From NCBI GenBank assembly GCA_035570595.1, contig DATMLF010000180.1, positions 1 through 26,531 on the forward strand: 26,531 bases of DNA, given 5' to 3'. This stretch comes from AP-15 sp035570595. GTDB taxonomy: Bacteria > Pseudomonadota > Alphaproteobacteria > ATCC43930 > CGMCC-115725. Positions 22,234-26,531 of the stretch are shown piece by piece. The translations under genes were made by a program, and so were the position numbers. Positions within the stretch are counted from its first letter, which is position 1; each line of letters starts with the position of its first letter. The notes under the pieces were generated by a model that was given only the letters and a program-made list of their open reading frames with translations, was not told where the DNA came from and searched no databases.

Positions 22234-22581
22234 CGCCGCGCCACCTCCTTGATCGTACGCGGCGGCCCCGCGACCGGGCTCGTCCCGCGCGCCTCGGATA
22301 TTCACAAGACGCTCGTTGGCATCGTGGCCGCCATCGCCAGCTCATCCTCCTTGTCACGCCAGGCCCCGCCTCGCTCGCGTTCTGCGGCGAGTCCTCGCCC
22401 GGCTCGACCCAATGCTAAACGTGGTTCGCCCGGCAGTGTTCTCGCCGTGCCCCTAAATTTCCCGACAAGCGAAAGAGTGCGCTTGCGCGCTCATCCAAAC
22501 AAGCGAGCCGATAGTGGACCGGCTCCGCGAAGGATGCCACCCTCGCACCGACCGGCGGTCATCGTCAGAAGGAAACCCGAG
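22234..22581. other. 348-bp divergent intergenic stretch
   Basis: This region lies between the deaminase (-) and CoA-transferase (+) genes. It holds the deaminase ribosome site at its left edge and agaagga before the CoA-transferase ATG at its right edge. It must also contain promoters for both directions, but no convincing -35/-10 pair, palindrome or GGAAC element was found. The frames crossing it give no family motif. It is somewhat less GC-rich near 22440-22520 than the neighbouring genes. Confidence 0.45.
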
Positions 22582-23790
22582 ATGAGTGAGGCGCTCGCAG
22601 GCATTCGCGTCATCGACTTCACGCACGACCAGGCGGGCCCGTCCTGCACCCAGATGCTGGCCTGGCTCGGCGCCGACGTGATCAAGATCGAGCGGCCGCC
22701 CCACGGCGACCGGGCGCGCCGGCTGTGGAACATGGACAACCCCGACCTCGACAGCTTCTTTTTTCTGCTGCTCAACAGCTCGAAGCGCAGCGTGGTCCTC
22801 GACTTGAAGACTGAGGAGGGCAAGGAGATCGCCCGCCGGCTCGTCGCCAAATGCGACATCGTCGCCGAAAACCTCGGGCCGGGCGTCATGGAGCGGCTCG
22901 GCCTCGGTTGGGAGGCGGTGCACGCGCTCAACCCACGCGCGGTCTACGCCTCGGTCAAGGGGTTTGGCTCATACGGGCCCTACAGCGGTTTCAAGTGCTT
23001 CGAGCCGGTGGCGCAGGCGACCTCGGGGGCGATGAGCGTCACCGGCGAGGCCGACGGGCCGCCGCTCGTCAACGGCGCCAACATCGGCGATTCCGGCACC
23101 GGCATGCACCTCGCGATCGCGATCCTCGCCGCCCTCGTGCAGCGCGGCCAGACCGGGCGCGGGCAACTGGTCGAGGTGGCGATGCAGGAGGCGGTGCTGA
23201 ACCTGACCCGGGTCAAGTACACCGGCACCTTGGCGACCGGCCAGCCGCTCGAGCGCACCGGCAACCGCTCGGCGACCGGCGGCTGGTCGGACCTCGTGCG
23301 CTGTGCCGGCGCCGGCCGCAACGACTACGTCTACATGATCATCCCGCCCGACAACCCGGAGATGTTCGCCGCGGTGACGGAGGTCCTCGGCGTCCCGGAA
23401 TTGCGCACCGACGAGCGATTTGCGACGGCGCCGGCGCGCGCCCGCAACCAGGCGGCCTTGACCGAGATCATCGAGAGCTGGACGCGCGGCCGCGACAAGC
23501 ACGAGGTCATGCAGGCGTTTGCCGGCCGCGGCATCCCATGCGGGGCGGTGCTCGACACCGCCGAGGTGCTGGCCGACCCGCATCTCAGGGAGCGCGGCAC
23601 GGTCTTCGACCTCGACCACCCGACGCGCGGCCGCTTTTCGATGATCGGCTGCCCGGTGCGGTTGTCCGATTCGCCGTTCCAGCCCGCCCGCGCTCCGCTC
23701 AAAGGCGAGCACACCGCGGACGTGCTGCAAAGCTTGGCTGGTTATTCGGAGGACGAGGTTCGCCGGCTGCGCGAGCAACGGGTGATTTGA
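22582..23790 (+). CDS. frc: CaiB/BaiF CoA-transferase, formyl-CoA transferase-like
   Basis: This 402-residue class III CoA-transferase moves CoA between carboxylic acids through a covalent Asp intermediate. The text follows formyl-CoA:oxalate CoA-transferase: IDFTHDQAGPSCTQMLAWLGADVIKIERP (Q17 conserved), NSSKRSVVLDLKTEEGKE, SVKGFGSYGPYS, FEPVAQATSGAMSVTGEADGPPLV. The catalytic aspartate is D170 in GANIGDSGTGMHLAI. EVAMQEAVLNLTRVK also matches Frc. The glycine loop expected near residue 255-265 reads SATGGWSDL rather than the Frc GGGGQ form, so the acyl specificity may differ. The ATG at 22582 follows agaagga; the frame is open far upstream but without family text. No oxalyl-CoA decarboxylase is in the window. 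A malic enzyme gene follows 70 bp later. Confidence 0.85.
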   Translation: MSEALAGIRVIDFTHDQAGPSCTQMLAWLGADVIKIERPPHGDRARRLWNMDNPDLDSFFFLLLNSSKRSVVLDLKTEEGKEIARRLVAKCDIVAENLGPGVMERLGLGWEAVHALNPRAVYASVKGFGSYGPYSGFKCFEPVAQATSGAMSVTGEADGPPLVNGANIGDSGTGMHLAIAILAALVQRGQTGRGQLVEVAMQEAVLNLTRVKYTGTLATGQPLERTGNRSATGGWSDLVRCAGAGRNDYVYMIIPPDNPEMFAAVTEVLGVPELRTDERFATAPARARNQAALTEIIESWTRGRDKHEVMQAFAGRGIPCGAVLDTAEVLADPHLRERGTVFDLDHPTRGRFSMIGCPVRLSDSPFQPARAPLKGEHTADVLQSLAGYSEDEVRRLREQRVI

Positions 23791-23860
23791 ATGGCCTGTA
23801 ATGGCCCGCCCCGTCGCAGCCTCCGCGTTAAACCTTGCTGGTAAGGGAGCGACGATCCCG

Positions 23861-25585
23861 ATGGCCCATCCATCGCGACGCTCGGCGCTTCCCGATGACG
23901 GCGTCCTCGCCGCCTCGCGCACCGGGTGGGACCTGCTCTCCGACCCGCTGTTGAACAAGGGCACCGCCTTCACCGAGGCGGAGCGCGACGTGTTCGGCCT
24001 GCACGGGCTGTTGCCGCCGCATATCGGCACCCTGGAGGAGCAGGTGTCGCGCCGGCTGACGGTGTTGCATCGCTTTGCCAGCGACCTCGAGCGCTACGCC
24101 TTTCTGCGCGAATTGCACGACAACAACGAAACGCTGTTCTTCGCATTGCTCGAGCAGAACATCGAGGACCTGTTGCCATTGGTCTACACGCCGACCGTCG
24201 GGGCCGGCTGCCAGCAGTTCAGCCAGCTGTTCAGAAAGCCGCGCGGCCTGTTCCTCAGCCTGCCGCACAAGCGCCGGCTGCACCAGATCCTCGCCAACCC
24301 GCGCTTCGACCGCGTCGAAGTCATCGTCGTCACCGACGGCGAGCGGATCCTGGGGCTCGGCGACCAGGGTGCCGGCGGCATGGGCATCCCGATCGGCAAG
24401 TTGGCGCTCTACACCGCGTGCGGCGGGCTGCACCCGGCGACGACCCTGCCGATCATGCTCGATGTCGGCACCGACAACCAGGAGCGGCTTTCCGACCCGC
24501 TCTATCTCGGCTGGCGGCACGAGCGGGTGCGCGGCGCCGAATACGACGATTTTGTCGAGGCGGTCGTCGCCGCGGTCACCCGCCGCTGGCCGCACGTGCT
24601 GCTGCAGTGGGAAGACTTCGCCAAGCCGAACGCGACGCGGCTGCTCGAGCGCTATCGCGACCGGCTGTGCACGTTCAACGACGATGTCCAGGGGACGGCG
24701 GCGGTTGCGGCCGGCACCCTGCTGTCGGCGGTCAACGTCACCGGCGTGCCGCTCGCCGAGCAGCGGATCGCGGTGCTGGGGGCGGGCTCGGCCGGGTGCG
24801 GCATCGCCAGCCTGTTGTTGAAGATGATGGTCGAGGCCGGGCTGCCGGAAAACGTTGCCGCCGCCCGGTTCTACATGGTCGACCGCGACGGCCTCCTGGT
24901 CGAGGGCATGAACGCGGTCGAGCCGTTTCAGGCGCCTTTTCTGCAAAAGCGCGCCGCCGTCGAAAACTGGGTGCTCGACCATCCCGACAAGATTTCGCTG
25001 CTCGATGTCGTAACCAACGCCAAGCCGACCGTGCTGATCGGCGTCTCGGGGCAGCCCGGCGCGTTCTCGGAGGCCGTCGTGCGGGTCATGGCGCGCAACA
25101 ACCGCCGGCCGGTGATCTTTCCGCTGTCGAACCCGACCTCGCGCTCGGAAGCGACACCCGAGGACCTCGAGGAGTGGAGCGAGGGCCGCGCCGTGGTCGG
25201 CACCGGCAGTCCATTTCCGGCGCTCGTCCGCGACGGCGTCAAGTTCAAAGTCGACCAGACCAACAACTCGTACGTCTTCCCCGGTGTCGGGCTTGGTGCG
25301 GTCGCGGTCAAGGCGCGGCGCGTCACCGACGCGATGTTCATGGCGGCGGCCAAGGCCTTGGCCGCGGCGTCGCCCGCCTTGTCGAACCCGCGGGGCAGTC
25401 TCCTGCCGCCGGTTACGGCGCTGCGCGAGGTCGCGTTTGCGGTGGCACTCGCGACCGCGATCCAGGCGCACAAGGAGGGGCTGACCCAAGGCATCGAAAC
25501 CGACGAGATCGAAGCCGCGATTCGCGCCAAGATCTGGCAGCCGCGCTACCGCCGCTACGAGCCGGCGCCCCCCGGAAGCCGTTAA
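23861..25585 (+). CDS. maeA: NAD-dependent malic enzyme, MaeA type
   Basis: This enzyme oxidatively decarboxylates L-malate to pyruvate and CO2 with reduction of NAD(P). The 574 residues are close to E. coli MaeA (565). Numbered from the ATG at 23861: LLNKGTAFTEAER (30-42), VYTPTVGAGC with catalytic Tyr109, VIVVTDGERILGLGDQGAGGMGIPIGK with catalytic Lys180, and metal ligands in LLQWEDFAKPNA (E251, D252) and CTFNDDVQGTAAV (D275). The cofactor motif is VLGAGSAGCGIA (305-316). NPTSRSEATPEDL and FVFPG-like YVFPGVGLGAVAVKARRVTD complete the C-terminus. The 23861 start follows aaggga at somewhat long spacing. An in-frame ATG at 23801 would add 20 unconserved residues. Its 3' end overlaps the permease stop by 4 bp. 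It probably joins the upstream CoA-transferase gene in one transcript. Confidence 0.94.
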   Translation: MAHPSRRSALPDDGVLAASRTGWDLLSDPLLNKGTAFTEAERDVFGLHGLLPPHIGTLEEQVSRRLTVLHRFASDLERYAFLRELHDNNETLFFALLEQNIEDLLPLVYTPTVGAGCQQFSQLFRKPRGLFLSLPHKRRLHQILANPRFDRVEVIVVTDGERILGLGDQGAGGMGIPIGKLALYTACGGLHPATTLPIMLDVGTDNQERLSDPLYLGWRHERVRGAEYDDFVEAVVAAVTRRWPHVLLQWEDFAKPNATRLLERYRDRLCTFNDDVQGTAAVAAGTLLSAVNVTGVPLAEQRIAVLGAGSAGCGIASLLLKMMVEAGLPENVAAARFYMVDRDGLLVEGMNAVEPFQAPFLQKRAAVENWVLDHPDKISLLDVVTNAKPTVLIGVSGQPGAFSEAVVRVMARNNRRPVIFPLSNPTSRSEATPEDLEEWSEGRAVVGTGSPFPALVRDGVKFKVDQTNNSYVFPGVGLGAVAVKARRVTDAMFMAAAKALAAASPALSNPRGSLLPPVTALREVAFAVALATAIQAHKEGLTQGIETDEIEAAIRAKIWQPRYRRYEPAPPGSR

Positions 25586-26346
25586 AGAATGGCGCGCCGC
25601 AGCATGTCGAAGCCAGCCCAGGCGAGCGCGCACAATACCACCGCGCGAAACACCGCCGGCGGCACCCGCCCACGGAGCCAGCGGCCGAGCGGTATGCCGA
25701 GCTGGATCGGGATGATTGCCGCCGCCGACACTAGGAGGTCGAGCCCGGAGAGCGCGCCCGAGCCGCCGAGTGCTGCCAGCAACGTCGCGGTGGCGGCCAA
25801 TGCCAGGATCGCCATGTGCTTGACGAACGTGTCGGGATCGACGCCGAGGCCGATCTGGTAGGCGATCAGCGGCGGCCCGAACATCGCGGTCACGCCGCCG
25901 AGGATGCCGGCGACCAGCCCGATGAGCGGCCCCGCCCAGCGGTCGGCGCGCCGACCTACGCGCACGCGCGGCAGGTAGAACAGCATGATCGAGAGAGCGA
26001 TAAAGCTCGCGCCGACGCCGAAATCGAGCGCGCGGCGGTTGACGCTGACCAGGAGGCGCACACCGGCGACGGTGCCAAGCACGAGCGTCGCCAGGATTGG
26101 CGCCAGCCGGCGCAACGCCGGCAAGGTGCCGCCGCCCTCCATCGCCTGCCCGAAATTGGTCACGACCATCGGCACCGAAAGCAGTGCCACGGCGACCGGC
26201 AAATCGAGAAACTGGGCCATCAAGGGCACGAGAACGAGCGGCAGCCCGACCCCGAGCACGCCCTTGACGACGCCGCCAAAGACGAGCGCCGCGCACAGCC
26301 CCAGCTTGGCATGCAGCGACAAGCCGAGGATCGCCTTGGTCAGCAT
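25582..26346 (-). CDS. TauE/SafE-family permease (putative sulfite/anion exporter)
   Basis: This 254-residue integral membrane protein has about eight predicted helices, normal for the TauE/SafE (DUF81) family. N-terminal text ALVFGGVVKGVLGVGLPLVLVPLMAQF is the family's first-helix signature with G-x-G-x-G spacing. The second-half repeat GLVAGILGGVTAMFGPPLIAYQI (glycine-rich helix followed by Gly-Pro-Pro) is the matching internal duplication. Such proteins export small organic or sulfur anions, and the substrate here is not indicated by neighbours. It starts 12 bp after the stop of the 5-formyltetrahydrofolate cyclo-ligase gene, so it is likely second in that operon. Its stop overlaps that of the malic enzyme gene by 4 bp on the opposite strand. 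Confidence 0.88.
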   Translation of the reverse strand: MLTKAILGLSLHAKLGLCAALVFGGVVKGVLGVGLPLVLVPLMAQFLDLPVAVALLSVPMVVTNFGQAMEGGGTLPALRRLAPILATLVLGTVAGVRLLVSVNRRALDFGVGASFIALSIMLFYLPRVRVGRRADRWAGPLIGLVAGILGGVTAMFGPPLIAYQIGLGVDPDTFVKHMAILALAATATLLAALGGSGALSGLDLLVSAAAIIPIQLGIPLGRWLRGRVPPAVFRAVVLCALAWAGFDMLRRAIL

Positions 26347-26358
26347 CGAGGCGGCGGA

Positions 26359-26531
26359 TCAGTGCCGGCGGAGCTCGGCTTCGGTGACGACCAGATCCAT
26401 CGGAATGTCGAAATCCTGCGGATGGATCGTTTCGATCCGCGACAGTTCAAAGCCGACGCCGATCGCCAGCGGGCGCGGCGAGAGTGCCGCCAGAGTGCGG
26501 TCGAAATAGCCGCCGCCGTAGCCGAGCCGAT
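26359..26531 (-). CDS. 5-formyltetrahydrofolate cyclo-ligase, C-terminal part (window edge)
   Basis: The last 173 bases encode, on the minus strand, the C-terminus of the ATP-dependent enzyme that converts 5-formyl-THF to 5,10-methenyl-THF. The visible text is LGYGGGYFDRTLAAL, the diagnostic phosphate/folate-binding loop, followed by LAIGVGFELSRIETI and the ending DFDIPMDLVVTEAEL with a short RRH tail. 'P-x-D' before the last strand is usual in this family. The 5' two thirds of the gene lie beyond the window. It is 12 bp upstream of the permease gene in the same direction. Confidence 0.88.
   Translation of the reverse strand, partial: RLGYGGGYFDRTLAALSPRPLAIGVGFELSRIETIHPQDFDIPMDLVVTEAELRRH

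Noticed and set aside
21784..22581. N-terminal extension of the CoA-transferase frame
   Set aside because: It is antisense to the deaminase gene. The CaiB family begins at the ATG at 22582, which has its own ribosome site.
23828..26296. 822-codon minus-strand open frame opposite maeA
   Set aside because: It mirrors the maeA codons and part of the permease gene in another frame. The text is low complexity, while maeA itself has all catalytic motifs.

Overview
The window is GC-rich chromosomal DNA that is densely coded on both strands. Gene content and intergenic repeats suggest an alphaproteobacterium, probably a soil or rhizosphere member of the Hyphomicrobiales/Rhodospirillales type. Supporting signs are the bacterial leucyl/arginyl-transferase Bpt, a CsbD/PRC-barrel stress group with GGAAC-type promoters, and hairpin repeats of the 'cgcgggcttgtcccgcg' and 'ccctctcccc...ggggagaggg' kinds. 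No rRNA, tRNA, CRISPR array or transposase was seen. This placement is inference from sequence reading only.

Layout: (1) 1-2161 (+) is the end of a nucleotide-sugar locus, with a 5'-truncated UDP-glucuronate 4-epimerase followed by a TviB/WbpO-type UDP-sugar 6-dehydrogenase. (2) 2250-10326 (-) is an aromatic-catabolism cluster. In transcription order it holds a TetR regulator, an ACMSD-like amidohydrolase, a small ABM-fold monooxygenase, a BphB-like cis-dihydrodiol dehydrogenase, two tandem Rieske dioxygenase alpha subunits, one beta subunit and, after a 358-bp gap, an HsaA/HpaB-like flavin monooxygenase. The second alpha gene carries two single-base deletions relative to its neighbour. No ferredoxin or reductase gene is in the window. 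An 18-bp palindrome between the TetR and amidohydrolase genes is a good operator candidate. (3) 10463-11108 holds a decayed glucosaminidase-like gene and a perfect 32-bp palindrome. (4) 11109-11959 (-) is a general-stress group: an exported PRC-barrel protein, a 26-residue membrane peptide and a CsbD protein. The PRC-barrel and CsbD genes each have an EcfG-like promoter 35-38 bp upstream.

(5) 12248-16928 holds an AI-2E-family exporter with a long cytoplasmic C-terminus, a YbaL-like antiporter without its RCK domain, a SAM methyltransferase and a histidine phosphatase. (6) 16925-20745 holds a flavin amine oxidase, a zinc alcohol dehydrogenase, a small putative lipoprotein and bpt. (7) 20777-22233 (-) is a nucleoside deaminase coupled to a methyltransferase. 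(8) 22582-26531 holds a formyl-CoA-transferase-like CaiB protein and an NAD-type malic enzyme on the + strand. Facing them on the - strand are a TauE/SafE permease and the 3' end of 5-formyltetrahydrofolate cyclo-ligase.

The most distinctive block is the dioxygenase cluster. The expected logic is Rieske dioxygenation to a cis-dihydrodiol, rearomatisation by the SDR, and further hydroxylation or decarboxylation by the flavin monooxygenase, ABM enzyme and amidohydrolase, under TetR control. The substrate cannot be read from the sequence.
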